A DNA stretch of 39,716 nt from the NCBI GenBank assembly GCA_051453625.1, contig JBOZIK010000001.1, positions 124,031,256 through 124,070,971 on the forward strand, in the 5' to 3' direction. This document shows, in pieces, positions 11,041 through 21,359 of this stretch. Position 1 is the stretch's first letter. Each line of letters opens with the position of its first letter. A program made the translations under genes and the position numbers. The stretch is from Welwitschia mirabilis (Eukaryota > Gnetophyta > Gnetopsida > Welwitschiales). Under the pieces are notes generated by a model. That model did no database searches and had not been told where the DNA came from. It saw only the letters and a program-made list of their open reading frames with translations.

Positions 11041-11547
11041 TATAAAGATGTGGCTCATTCCACCCATAGTTACCAATCCTATGGAGAAAAGTTTTTCATT
11101 GATTTTGATTCTAATGCTACAAGGTTTTCATAGTTATAAGATAATTAAAAATGTCAGCATACCAAGGAGCAAGGTGAGAAGAAGAGATAGCATACATTTG
11201 ATTAATTTCAAAGAGTTTCTCATCAGGAAAATAATCATTAATAGGATTTTCATCAGTGGAGCAAGTAAGTCAAGAAAGATGGTCTACCATACTATTATGT
11301 TTTCTAGCCTTATCAATGATGGTAAAATTAAATTCTTGCATTAAAAGAATCCATCTAATAAGTCTTAAAATGTAATCTTTCTTGGTCATGAGATAATGGA
11401 TGGTGGCATGGTCTATGTAGACATTGATGTGGAACCCGAGAAGATAGTGTCAAAGATGATCTAGACAAAAAATAATAGCAAGAATTTCTCTCTCAGTGGT
11501 AGTGTAGTTGGTTTAGGCACTAGTCAAAGTTTTGCTAACGTAAAATA
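11041..11547 (-). pseudogene. Ty3/gypsy RNase H and connection, degenerate (element B)
   Basis: RNase H degrades the RNA strand during reverse transcription. The minus strand reads NVYIDHATIHYLMTKKDYIL (conserved Asp in Y-I-D-H, about 11365-11430), then RLIRWILLMQEFNFTIIDKA, then H-N-S-M-V-D-H-L-S (about 11275-11300), the hallmark end of plant Ty3 RNase H. The spacer to integrase follows: ENPINDYFPDEKLFEIN and PWYADIFNYLITMKTL. A stop interrupts after DHLS and others occur upstream. Confidence 0.85.
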
Positions 11548-12004
11548 TGACTTTCAATCCATTCTCATATTTTTGACTAACAACCCCTCCTACAACAATA
11601 TTTATTACATCACACATAAGTTCAAAGTCTTTATTCTAATCAGGATCCATGACAATGGGTTTAGAAGAGATTTTATCCTTAAGGGTTTTAAAAGTAAGTT
11701 GGCATGATTCAGACCACTCAAAATTGACATCTTTTTCAAGAAGAGAGTAAAGAGGTTTACAAGTTTTGGCATAGTCATGGATGAGTCATTGGTAAAAGCC
11801 TGCATGTCCAAGGAAAGACCTAACTTATTTGATATTTGTTGGAGGGTTAAGAGTTTTAATGATATCTACTTTTGTGGGGTCCATCCTAATCCCTTCCTTT
11901 GAAATGTGGTGACCCAAAACAATCCCGTGCTGAATAAATAAAAAACTATTTTCCCAACTTAAATGCAACCCACTTTCAATATATTTATCAATGAATTTTT
12001 CTAA
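11548..12004 (-). pseudogene. Ty3/gypsy RT thumb region, copy 1 (element B)
   Basis: The minus strand reads LEKFIDKYIESGLHLSWENS, then FLFIQHGIVLGHHISKEGIRMDPTKVDIIKTLNPPTN (given in parts: QHGIVLGHHIS, KEGIRMDPTKVDIIKTL, NPPTN). This is the post-YMDD thumb of Ty3 RT, in the same order as 12964-13424 and similar at roughly 88% by eye. It runs into the 594-N gap, where the catalytic palm should lie. Confidence 0.85.
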
Positions 12005-12598
12005 NNNNNNNNNNNNNNNNNNNNNNNNNNNNNNNNNNNNNNNNNNNNNNNNNNNNNNNNNNNNNNNNNNNNNNNNNNNNNNNNNNNNNNNNNNNNNNNN
12101 NNNNNNNNNNNNNNNNNNNNNNNNNNNNNNNNNNNNNNNNNNNNNNNNNNNNNNNNNNNNNNNNNNNNNNNNNNNNNNNNNNNNNNNNNNNNNNNNNNNN
12201 NNNNNNNNNNNNNNNNNNNNNNNNNNNNNNNNNNNNNNNNNNNNNNNNNNNNNNNNNNNNNNNNNNNNNNNNNNNNNNNNNNNNNNNNNNNNNNNNNNNN
12301 NNNNNNNNNNNNNNNNNNNNNNNNNNNNNNNNNNNNNNNNNNNNNNNNNNNNNNNNNNNNNNNNNNNNNNNNNNNNNNNNNNNNNNNNNNNNNNNNNNNN
12401 NNNNNNNNNNNNNNNNNNNNNNNNNNNNNNNNNNNNNNNNNNNNNNNNNNNNNNNNNNNNNNNNNNNNNNNNNNNNNNNNNNNNNNNNNNNNNNNNNNNN
12501 NNNNNNNNNNNNNNNNNNNNNNNNNNNNNNNNNNNNNNNNNNNNNNNNNNNNNNNNNNNNNNNNNNNNNNNNNNNNNNNNNNNNNNNNNNNNNNNNNN
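12005..12598. other. Assembly gap, 594 N, over the RT palm of copy 1
   Basis: By comparison with copy 2, where the same landmarks are about 606 bases apart (13424-14030), this gap has the right size to hold one RT palm and fingers. It is probably a sized gap. Confidence 0.95.
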
Positions 12599-12863
12599 AT
12601 TCGTGTTGAGAAGTGAGGAGGTCACTAATTATTAGAGGTTTCATTTGATTTTTAGACAATAATATATATTTTAGATCTTTGGGTAATTGATTAAGCTCAC
12701 AAGTGTTAAGTTGGGATGTTGTCCTGCCTGTTATAGGGATGATAGGTAGAGGACGACATTCTTTAAAAATTTTTTCTATCAAATACATATGTTGGGTTTC
12801 TTCCTTATCTTCGAGAACTCCATTCTCAGATTCAAAACAATTTAATTCAATTGGGTCATCATA
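12599..12863 (-). pseudogene. Protease-RT linker fragment, copy 1 (element B)
   Basis: The minus strand reads YLIEKIFKECRPLPIIPITG, then RTTSQLNTCELNQLPKDLKY and ILLSKNQMKPLIISDLLTSQ. It matches both linker units at 14005-14310 and 14690-14960. The 38-bp palindrome at 12718-12757 is in frame inside it. The fragment ends at a 100-N gap, after which sequence restarts at the RT/RNase H boundary, so it is not contiguous with what follows. Confidence 0.8.
12718..12757. repeat. 38-bp palindrome within pol coding sequence (copy 1)
   Basis: Arms GTTGTCCTGCCTGTTAT and ATGATAGGTAGAGGACGAC pair with G-U wobble on the RNA. The matching sites in the two other linker copies are 14148-14190 and 14804-14841, both more decayed. 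Confidence 0.65.
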
Positions 12864-12963
12864 NNNNNNNNNNNNNNNNNNNNNNNNNNNNNNNNNNNNN
12901 NNNNNNNNNNNNNNNNNNNNNNNNNNNNNNNNNNNNNNNNNNNNNNNNNNNNNNNNNNNNNNN
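12864..12963. other. Assembly gap, 100 N, joining two element copies
   Basis: Left of the gap the sequence is linker; right of it, it returns to the RT/RNase H boundary already seen at 11548. The repeated stretches differ at roughly one base in eight, so the gap joins different copies rather than two reads of one. Confidence 0.95.
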
Positions 12964-14035
12964 CTTTGAATCCATTCTCATATTTTTGACCTAGAACCCC
13001 CCTACAACAATATTGTTTGCATCACATATAAGTTCAAAGTCTTTGTTCTAATCAGGACCCATGACAATAGGCTTAGAAGAGATTTTATCTTTAAGAGTTT
13101 TAAAAGCTAGTTGGTAAGAATCAGACCATTTTAATTTGACATCTTTTTCAAGTAGAGAATCGAGTGGTTTACAAGTTTTGGCATAGTCATGGATGAATCA
13201 GCGGTAGAAACAGGCATGTCCAAGGAAAGATCGAATTTGTTTGACATTTGTTGAAGGGTTAAGGTTTTTAATGATATCTAATTTTGTGGGGTCCATTATA
13301 ATCCCTTCCTTTGAAATATGGTGATCTAAAACAATTCCATGTTGAACAAAGAAGAAAATCTTTCCCAACTCAAGTGTAACCCACTTTCAATACATTTATC
13401 AAGGAACTTTTCTAATCTTAGCATAGTTTATTTAAAAGTATCACCAAAGATGGAAAAATCATTCATAAATATTTCTATAGAGTCTTCTATCATATCAGAA
13501 AATATTCCTATCATGGCTCATTAGAAAGTTCCAGGGGCATTGCAAAGTCCAAAAGGCATTCGTCTGAAAGTAAAGGTTCCCAAGGGAGATGTGAAGGTGG
13601 TTTTAGTTTGATTTTTACTTGCTATGTAAATTTGATTATAGTCACTATACCAATCAAGAAAATAATGATAAGCATGAACTTGGATTATATCAAGAACTTA
13701 ATCCAAAAAAGGCAAAGGGCAATGATCCTTTTTTGTAACCTCATTGAGTTTTTTAAAGTTGATGCACATTCTCCATTTTCCTCCTCTTTTTGGTATTACT
13801 GTTAAGGGACTAACCCAATCACTATCTGATATGGCATAAATAATTCTAGCATCCATAAGTTTAATGATTTCATCTTTGACAATTTATTTAAGGGCTGAAT
13901 TTAGTCTTCTCTAGGGCTGTCTAACAGGTTTCGCATTATCCTCAAGATAGAAAGAGGAATGACATCTAAACCTTTATGCGTCCAAGCAAAGGCATTTTTC
14001 TTTGATTCTTAAAGTGAAGTTAGGTTCGATTCTTA
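12964..14035 (-). pseudogene. Ty3/gypsy reverse transcriptase, copy 2 (element B)
   Basis: RT copies element RNA into DNA. The minus strand gives, from the N-terminus, KKNAFAWTHKGLDVIP (about 13970-14015), IYAISDSDW (about 13815-13845), VIPKRGGKWRMCINFKKL and KKDHCPLPFLD (about 13715-13800), YHYFLDWYSDYNQIYIAS (about 13620-13680, first catalytic Asp present), FRRMPFGLCNAPGTF (about 13525-13570), IEIFMNDFSIFG (13455-13490), then the thumb with SGLHLSWE and PQN-ISLKTL to 12964. The second catalytic motif is FMND instead of F/Y-x-DD, a G-to-A change at 13458-13466, so the enzyme would be inactive. Several stops and frameshifts occur as well. Confidence 0.9.
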
Positions 14036-14649
14036 TTAAGGAGTAATATTGTCACTAATTATGAGAGGTTTCATTTGATTTTTAGATAAAAACATGTATT
14101 TTAGACCTTTGGATAACTTTTTAAGATCATGGACATTAAGTTGGACTGTTTTCCTGTCTATTGTGGGGACAACATTAAGGGGATGATACTCTTCAAAGAG
14201 TTTTTCTATAGAGTAAATATGTTGAATTTCTTCCTCAGCCCCAGAAATTTCTTCCTCAGATTCAAAATAATTTATTTCAGTTGGGTCAGCATACAGAGTT
14301 GGCTTATGAAGCATAATTGATCTCTCTTCTATGGGTCGATGTTGTAAGAATAAAGTTGGTTTTAAATCATCTTCAATGTTGAAATTAATTCCTATGTCTT
14401 TTTCAATAGCATTAAAGATCCTAATGGTAATTTCTTTATTGTCAAAGTGGTATCTCATCATTCTAGAATTAGTGGATGATTAATTTCAATTATGATCATA
14501 TCAATGGGATAAAAAGCTTTCTTAATTTGAATGACTAGATCTTTGATAATTCCTAAAGATCTCTTGATTGAGATATAAGCTAGCTCTAATATGATAGGTT
14601 TGGTTCAACTCTACTTTCTAGGCCAAGTTTTTTACGTATATGAAGAGGC
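13990..14649 (-). pseudogene. Pol linker unit 1 with partial protease repeat (element B)
   Basis: This is the RT-proximal unit of a roughly 650-bp tandem duplication. From the right it begins with a second protease-like start (PLHIRKKLGLESRVEPNLSY), then is missing about 65 bp present in unit 2, including the LLLGRAF segment. It then reads RMMRYHFDNKEITIRIFNA, HRPIEERSIMLHKPTLYADP, VPTIDRKTVQLNVHDLKKL and LKYMFLSKNQMKPLIISD. A single open frame spans 14036-14461. It leads straight into the RT N-terminus. The 38-bp palindrome is at 14148-14190. Confidence 0.75.
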
Positions 14650-15365
14650 ATTTTTTTTTTTAATTCTAAAAGTAAGGTCAAATACAATTCTTGTTGAGGA
14701 GTGAGAAGATCACTGATAATGAGAGGTTTTATTTGATTTTCAGATAGAAATATGTATTTTAGACCTTTTGGTAATTCCTTAAGCTCATGGGTGTTAAGTT
14801 GGGCTATCATCCCATCTATTGTAAGGAAGACAGACAGGGTACAAAACTCTTTAAAAAGTTTTTATATTAAGTAAAAATGTTGGGTTTCTTCCTCATCTTT
14901 GAAAACTTCATCCTCAAATTTAAAATAGTCTATTTTAGTTGGGTCATCATACAAAGTTGGATTATGTAGCATAATTAATCTCTCTTCTATGGGTCGATGT
15001 TATAAAAAAAAAGTTAGTATCAAGTCATCTTCAATGTTGAAATCAGTCTCTGTGCCTTTTTCAGTAGCATTAAAATCCCTAATGGTAATTTCTTTGTTGT
15101 CAAAGTGGTATCTCATCATTCTAGATTGAGTGTCAATGATACAATGAGCTGTAGCACAAAAGGCTCTTCCTAAAAGTAGTGGATACCCTTCATCATGCTC
15201 TATTTCAATTATAACCACATCAATGGGATAAAAAGCTTCCTCAATTTGAATAACTAGTCCTTTATGATTCCTAACAGTTTCTTAATTGATGTGTTAGCTA
15301 GCTCTAGAATAGTAAGTGTAGGTTCAATTATACTTTCTAAACCAAGTCTTTTGAATATGTGGAAG
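14650..15365 (-). pseudogene. Pol linker unit 2 with protease C-terminal half (element B)
   Basis: This unit is the one contiguous with the real protease. It reads VVIIEIEHDEGYPLLLGRAF (about 15165-15220), CATAHCIIDTQSRMMRYHFD, HRPIEERLIMLHNPTLYDDP, LNTHELKELPKGLKYIFLSE and PLIISDLLTPQQELYLTLLL, then continues into the protease-like start of unit 1 at about 14650. The junction has a short A/G-rich stretch in common (GAGGCATTTTT against AAAGGCATTTTT). Confidence 0.75.
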
Positions 15366-15484
15366 GGTATAATGTTCACACTTATACCTATGTAAATCAA
15401 AGCCTTTTTAATTCTTTTATTTCCTTCTAAAGTAACATTAATAGTTGTAGCCCCAGGATCCTTGAATTTAGGACATTTCTTCAT
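15254..15484 (-). pseudogene. Ty3/gypsy aspartic protease N-terminal part (element B)
   Basis: The open frame of 76 codons starts KKCPKFKDPGATTINVTLEG and contains ALIYIGISVNIIPFHIFKRL, then ELANTSIKKLLGIIKD. Plant Ty3 proteases have 'A-L-x-D-L/I-G-A-S-V-N' at the catalytic loop. Here the Asp is Tyr and the Ala is Ile, so catalysis is lost. It overlaps the right end of linker unit 2 because the duplicated block starts inside the protease. Confidence 0.8.
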
Positions 15485-17384
15485 TACTAAATTGGAGAGA
15501 GATTAGGCAAGGAAGACCTTACTTGAAATGATAAATTTTTATTTTCTTCTCACTAAGTCCTTTCATAACTTAGAATATTTGGGGTTTTCTTACAAGAGTT
15601 TCCAAAAGGAAAGGTTGATATTAACCTCTTACATCAAGGCTTTTAGGTGTTCATCAAATGTAAGGTTTATGTTTAATTTATCAAGCCAAGGAGTTAATGG
15701 TCTCTTTTCCTTATTCTCTTTTAAATTGTGTTTGGAAGAGGTTTTAGTAGATGATGTGGAAGGAAGGATATAAGAATCTAGGATTACTACATCATCTTTG
15801 CCAATTGCTTTATTTTGTTTAGGAACCTCATGGGTAGGAAGTGTTGTATCTTCTTCACTTCTTGTTACAATCTTGAAGTCTTTCCTAACTTCATTTCGGT
15901 TGGGAATTGGTTAAGAAGTAAGGGACCCTTGTGGTCTTTAGTTATCAAGCATTATTTGTTAAAGCACATTCACTAGGTTCTCAATGTTACTATTGGTCTT
16001 TTCTTGCATCTTTCTTATTTCCTCAATGGACTCTCTAAGGGAGCATTAAAATTTTGTTAAGAGTGTGGTTCAAAATTGGGACTTTTAAATCTATTCTTAA
16101 ATGGTTTCTATTGTGGTTGCCCACTAGGTCTTTGTTGAAATGGTGGTTGGCTCTTAAAGTTAAAATTTCTTTGGTTAAAGGCACAAACTTCTTCAAACAT
16201 TTTTTCCTTGTAAGTTAGTAGTTAAGAACACTCTTTAGTTGAATGGAAATCATCTTCACAAAGTTCACAACTAGAAGTTGAGGGTTTATTTTTACAAACT
16301 TTTGCATCAACTATTATTTGCGTGTACTTTTCTAAAGTATTAGTAAATTCTTTCATCAAATTAGTTGAATCCTCTCTCTCTTTTTCTTTTTCATGTTTTA
16401 CTTTTTTTATGTCTTTTAAAGTTTAGCCTACAGTATAGTTTTCCTTAGTGGATTTAGGCCAGGTTTGACTGATTTCTACTAAATTTTCTAGCACACTCCA
16501 AGCATCATCTAAACTTAAGTTCAACAAATTTCCTCTACAAGAAAAATTGACAAGTTATTTAGTTGAAGCATTTAGTCCACTATAGAAATAATCTACTAGT
16601 TCTTCCTTACAAAATTTGTCAATAGGGTTGGAGTAACTAGTAATTATAAAACATTCATACATGGTTGCATAATCTTCATGTGGTTGTTGTTGAAAGTTGT
16701 TGACTTCTTTTCTTCTCTTCATCATAGTGCTTTCACTTAAAAATCGTTTAATAAAAACTTATTACACTTGACTCCATGATTTAAGGCTTTTATGTGAGAT
16801 AGTTTTGAGCCAAATTTTCGCCCTACCTCTAAGAGTGACAGGAAGGATAATCATATAGGTATGATCACTAATACATTTTTTCCATTTCTAGATGTAAGTA
16901 CAATTTGTTCTATGTCGGCTAAATGTTGAAAAGGATCTTCTTCTGTTTCCCTCAAAAAGGTTGGGTATGCACTTAGATTTTTTAACTCTACATCATTTCT
17001 AGGAAGTAAATGAAAAGGATTTTGAGTTTCACATTTCCTATTAGTAATTAAATCTCTGAGCATAATGTTCGCATTTGAAGAATAAGTTCCTAATATAATT
17101 AGAGTGTTAGAAGAAGCTACTTGCTTTTGTTTTTGTAATGATTTTGAAATATTCAACATTTTCGAAGAAACAATACAATCACCTTCTATATTATACTTTT
17201 CTTTTGTAAAATTAGATTCTAAAACAATAAAAGTAGAAAAATCTTCTTCTTCAATTCTAGGAATTTGTGTACCTAGAGTGTGTGTACCTAGATTTAATTC
17301 AAATTTGATCAATCCTTCTTTGATATTTTCTTCAATTAGGTTTTGTTCTCTCTGATATTTCATATTTTTACTAGGATACATCAT
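15485..17384 (-). pseudogene. Ty3/gypsy gag polyprotein, degenerate (element B)
   Basis: Gag forms the virus-like particle. The first 177 codons (17384 to 16851) are open, starting MMYPSKNMKYQREQN; this Met is the first after the leader. NLSAYPTFLRETEEDPFQHL (about 16905-16965) starts the conserved gag domain. It continues with frame changes through GRAKIWLKTISHKSLKSW (about 16755-16815), ELVDYFYSGLNASTK (about 16560-16605), LSLDDAWSVLENLVEISQTW (about 16460-16520), and a CCHC zinc knuckle CELCEDDFHSTKEC (16228-16269) with all four ligands intact. Below about 16200 it is low-complexity sequence to the protease. Stops are mainly CAA/CAG to TAA/TAG types. Confidence 0.85.
16228..16269 (-). other. 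Intact CCHC zinc-knuckle motif in gag
   Basis: CELCEDDFHSTKEC has the C-x2-C-x4-H-x4-C spacing of retroviral nucleocapsid knuckles that bind genomic RNA. It is among the few catalytic or binding motifs in element B left undamaged. Confidence 0.85.
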
Positions 17385-17826
17385 ATTCCTACATGCTCAA
17401 ACAACTAAAAGAATGGAGAAATCAAAAATAGCAAACTGTCATCTATCTAGTCATGGGGATGATAGGCAGGATGATGGTAGCAGCAAATAGAAAATCTGAA
17501 TTTACAAAAACTCGAAAAATAGAGAACAGTCATCCTGAAATGTCATGGGGATTATAAAAAGGATGTCAAAAAATTTATTTTATGGAAAATAAAAATGTGA
17601 AAATATGTAAATGTAGTAAATTTTTCAGACTGTCATCCTCTTAGGTCATGGGCATGACAGAATGGATGATAGAGGAACAAAAAGAAAATGCAGAAATTTA
17701 AATTGTAGAAATAGACCGACTTTAATCTAAACTACTAAAGTATAATACTAATTTAAAATAAATACCTAAATAGAAAAAAATTAAAGATACTTGATTAGTG
17801 ATAATCCTCTTAGCTTCTTACAGCCT
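17385..17826 (-). other. Element B leader with three palindromes
   Basis: Noncoding leader between the primer-binding site and the gag start. Three copies of the 38-bp palindrome occupy 17438-17475, 17529-17567 and 17632-17670, about 95 bp apart. Each holds a loop around TCATGGG. Retroelement leaders usually carry packaging and dimerisation hairpins, so such a role is plausible here; that is inference. Confidence 0.65.
17438..17670. repeat. Regularly spaced triplet of 38-bp palindromes in the leader
   Basis: Starts are at 17438, 17529 and 17632. The best copy has arms GTCATCTATCTAGTC and GATGATAGGCAGGATGAT. The second and third keep the outer arm GTCATCCT paired with AGGATGTC or TGGATGAT. 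Confidence 0.7.
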
Positions 17827-17844
17827 TTCTTGATAATGATGCCA
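17827..17844 (-). promoter_or_regulatory. Primer-binding site, decayed tRNA-Asp type
   Basis: The minus strand reads TGGCATCATTATCAAGAA three bases after the LTR_b end. The complement of the plant tRNA-Asp 3' end is TGGCGCCGTTGCCGGGGA; the differences are nearly all G-to-A or C-to-T. Minus-strand DNA synthesis would be primed here. tRNA-Asp priming is typical of Athila-like elements. Confidence 0.75.
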
Positions 17845-18612
17845 AAATGTTGTGGTGCAAATTTATGTAATCTTAAAGTTGCTTAGGTAAACCTGTAATC
17901 AAATAACTTGTAGAAAAATGACATGCTAGTATAGATGGGAGTTCATCCGAATATTGGAATCCAACAAAAGAACTAAGCTTAGAGTTAGAGAATTGATTTC
18001 ACCAATGTATTTTTGTTCTTTTTATCCTTAGGAAAGCTGAAAGGAAAGGACTTAAGTAGATGCAATGCTTAAATGGAAGTGAAATGCAAGTGATTGGGGA
18101 TGGAATGCAATGTAATGAAAATGGAATAGGAATGGAAATGAAATTAGATCCTACTTAGATATAGGTCTTTCTTTCATAAAGATCACTTCTTTATAACTTA
18201 TATCAAAGAAGAAGAGTATTTACTAGTTAAACTATGAGATCTACCCAAGTAAGACTTAAAATGCAATATGGAAAGAAAGAAATAAACAATGGAAATCTAT
18301 TCTACTAAATAATGTCAACCTTAACAAAGGTTTCCCTTTTTATCTAAATAAACTAAAGCTCCTTACTAACTAAGACCAACTTAAATCATAAAGAAGATGC
18401 TCAATAATGAGATGAAAGAAGAAATTGTATTAATCCAAATGAAAACAAAATAACATCCACTTATAAATTAGAACAGTAGCACCTCAATGAGAGAGACACA
18501 ACCTAACACTAAGGAGACTCCTTTCTACAGCATAGGATGGGCTTCTCATCCTTTAAGCTTCCATCATAAGTATCAGGTACAAAAGATGGAAGGGAAATGA
18601 AGGAGAATAAAG

Positions 18613-18622
18613 GTATTTATAG
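18613..18622 (-). promoter_or_regulatory. Putative TATA box of LTR_b
   Basis: CTATAAATAC on the minus strand, at the same LTR position as in LTR_a and oriented to drive the gag-pol unit at 17384 and leftward. Confidence 0.55.
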
Positions 18623-18818
18623 ATTTTTAAAAGAGAGATTTGGAGGAAAACCCTAAATATGGGAAATAGAACCCTAATAACCCACATAGGTTATTTGACC
18701 CCATTTGCAATGGAATTTACTACTACAGGGTAAAAATTATTATCTTCTCATATGTCATCCACACTATGCCATGTGCTGTCATTAGCCCCTTGGTTTACCT
18801 ACATGTAGTCCTGATGCC

Positions 18819-18964
18819 ATCATCTTGTCTATCATTCAGACGACTATATGAACGATGCCCCAAAACATGTGCCTCATGTGCTACTGTCAGCTCCACAGGC
18901 TTCTATCCATGTCAATAATCTGATCATCCTGGATGTCATGGAAATGACTATTGGGATGATAGTC
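18819..18964. repeat. Two 38-bp palindromes in LTR_b
   Basis: Copies at about 18819-18850 and 18921-18964 match in place the LTR_a copies at 7305 and 7409. The second holds TGATCATCCT paired with GGGATGATAGTC. Confidence 0.6.
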
Positions 18965-19193
18965 TTCTTTATTATTTTCTCCAAGATCAATTAGTCTTTG
19001 CATCGTACAATCCTTATTCCAATTCTGTAGTATCAGAATAAGCCTGGGATTTTACCAAAAATGTTAGATATCAAATGTTTTATTAATCATCCTATTATGT
19101 CTTCATAGTCATCAGTATTATATCAAAAACTATATGAATGTCCTACAAAAATACTCAAAATACACCATCAAATTCACATGAATTGACATTGTA

Positions 19194-21072
19194 AGATAGC
19201 CCTCTACTTAGCCTTGTCAGTTCCTAACAAAGTAAGCAATCAATTAGGTTGCAAACCAAATTATTTTTTTTAAAAAAATAATTCCTACAAAATGTAAATT
19301 GGATCCATAGAAAATAATATCATCAATAAGTAATTAATACAAATACTAAAAATTTTCCTAAGCTTCCTACTTAAGCATGTTACTACAAAATGAATGGAAT
19401 ACACATATAAAAATTATAAAGTAAAACTTGATGGCTCATTAAAAGTAAAACTATGTATGCATAATATAGAACAAAAATGACAAATTATCATGACAACTTA
19501 AGTAGTTTCTATATTACACACTTTATTATGATAAAAAAGTTATGGCTATAGAAAACATGTGCAAGTACTACTATATTTTGCATGATAAAGTGCATGAAAG
19601 ATCTGAAAATTTTATTCAAATTACATGAAGAACTCATCAAAAATAACTCATCTAAAATGTAGATCATGAAATCTTAGAATTGGTAAAAATTTTGTGCTGA
19701 TCATAAAAGATTAACACCCAGAAAGGTATCTTACCCCCCTCCCCCATAGGAGAAGCAAGACATCCCGAATTGCACCTAAAGCAAAAAAGGGAGCATCGTC
19801 CCCTCTATCATGGGGATGATAGGGGAGGTTGAAAAACTCCAAAATAACTGATATGGAGAGGAAGTTGAGATCTGAAAAACTCAAAAAATCAGAAAATGTA
19901 GGAATGCAATGAAAAGAAGAGAGCTACTTGAGAAATAAAATGAATAAAGAGCTTGAGGGATGAATGCATGATGGAGAAGTGGAAAATAATTGTAGAGGAA
20001 AAAAATGCATCAAGGGAAAAAAATGTTGCTCAAAGTGCCTCAAATATGCCCAAATGCATGGAAATCTGGAACTCATTATATCAAGGGAACCTGTCAGAAA
20101 AAAACAACCATCCTCTAGAAAACATCACAAGAAACTAAAAAATGATTAGGCTCATGATATAATTCTTGAAAACGTATAAGGAAATAACTTTGAAAGTTCC
20201 AAAAAAATAACTAAAGAAAAATAAAATAAAAATGGACAACTAGAAACATGAATAAGATTGCTTTATTACCCTAAATGTTATCCTAATAAATTCCTATAGT
20301 AATAATCATAAAATTACTTGATTAATGATGCATGACATAATGTATAAATTCAAAAAGTTCTACTCAATTGAGCAATGATTATGATGATGTCAAGTATGCT
20401 AATGTTATTAAATAATAAATGATAAAATAAAAACCTATTAAAATACAAGGACTTACAAGATACCATATCAAAACAAATACTAAAACCCATAAAGTAGAGT
20501 GATCATCTGGAAGTACTAGAAATAAATGAATAGAAAAGTGATTTATTTTTTCATGATGAGGTGAGTGTAACCATGTCAGAGAAGTAACACCCCGCATAGC
20601 ATAGCCAACTGATCCTTCAGTGGAGTTCCTACAACTACCATATCACTCTACCAAAGGCCCCTCTCAAGAAGATTTTCCCCAGTGCACTTGCGGTAGGATA
20701 TTATGATTACCATGTAAGGATATAACATGAAAGATCATGGTGGTTTATTTTCTTTTCTTTACTCCTTTTTTCCTTTTTTTTTAATTTTGAGATGTACTCC
20801 ACATGATCAAGTACTTGTAAGGATAAAAGTAAAGAAACGAAATGAATAACAAAATAAGATCTTGCAAAAATAACTAATTATTTACATTATTGAAAGATAA
20901 TTAAAGAATAAAGACATCTTCCTTCAAAATGAAGTTCATAAACATATGAATGTCTAAAATTTAAATTAAGCTAATTTTTATCATTATAAATGCCCAAAGT
21001 AAAATATTACTCATCATGAAAACTTTATAAGTAAATACAAATGTCAAGTTAAAGATGTTCAAGTGATAACAT
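19194..21072 (-). other. Element B 3' noncoding region, copy 2
   Basis: Aligns to 7670-9804 in the same order: polypurine tract (19197-19208), C-rich run (19733-19747), palindrome (19794-19829), GC-richer block (20580-20720) and CT tract (20745-20785). Its presence to the right of LTR_b shows that LTR_b is shared between two units. Short open frames here are not conserved in copy 1 and are not called as genes. It runs into a 100-N gap. Confidence 0.75.
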
Positions 21073-21172
21073 NNNNNNNNNNNNNNNNNNNNNNNNNNNN
21101 NNNNNNNNNNNNNNNNNNNNNNNNNNNNNNNNNNNNNNNNNNNNNNNNNNNNNNNNNNNNNNNNNNNNNNNN
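21073..21172. other. Assembly gap, 100 N, hiding the rest of the second unit
   Basis: Left of the gap is 3' noncoding sequence (equivalent to 9804); right of it is mid-LTR (equivalent to 7005). A full unit would place pol, gag, primer-binding site and about 0.7 kb of LTR between them, so true missing length could be many kb. Confidence 0.95.
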
Positions 21173-21229
21173 AAGTTTCCATCATAAGCATCAAGTATAA
21201 AAGATGAAAGGAAATGAAGGAGGAGAAGG

Positions 21230-21239
21230 ATATTTATAG
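21230..21239 (-). promoter_or_regulatory. Putative TATA box of LTR_c
   Basis: The minus strand reads CTATAAATAT, at the position equivalent to the LTR_a and LTR_b boxes. Confidence 0.5.
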
Positions 21240-21359
21240 ATTTTCCAAGAAGGGATTTAAATGAAAACCGTAAATATGGGAAATAGAAACCCTAATGACT
21301 CACATGGGTCGTTTGATCCCATTTATAATAGAATTTATTGCTACAGTGTAAAAATAGTT

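Larger units (their letters stand above)
17848..19193 (-). repeat. LTR_b, internal LTR of element B
   Basis: 1346 bp, beginning TGTTGTGGTGCAAATTT beside the primer-binding site and ending at GACATTGTA beside a second polypurine tract. It is thus both the 5' LTR of the unit on its left and the 3' LTR of the unit on its right. It matches LTR_a throughout, except a deletion near 18760-18775 relative to LTR_a and LTR_c. TATA box at 18613-18622; palindromes near 18819 and 18921. Confidence 0.8.

Noticed and set aside
11036-11344. 102-codon plus-strand open frame
   Set aside because: Antisense to the RNase H-integrase spacer, which reads clearly on the minus strand.
17104-17355. 83-codon plus-strand open frame
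   Set aside because: Antisense shadow of the gag N-terminal frame.
19953-20149. Two overlapping 61-codon plus-strand open frames
   Set aside because: In the 3' noncoding copy of element B; the equivalent region near 8430-8600 does not keep either frame.
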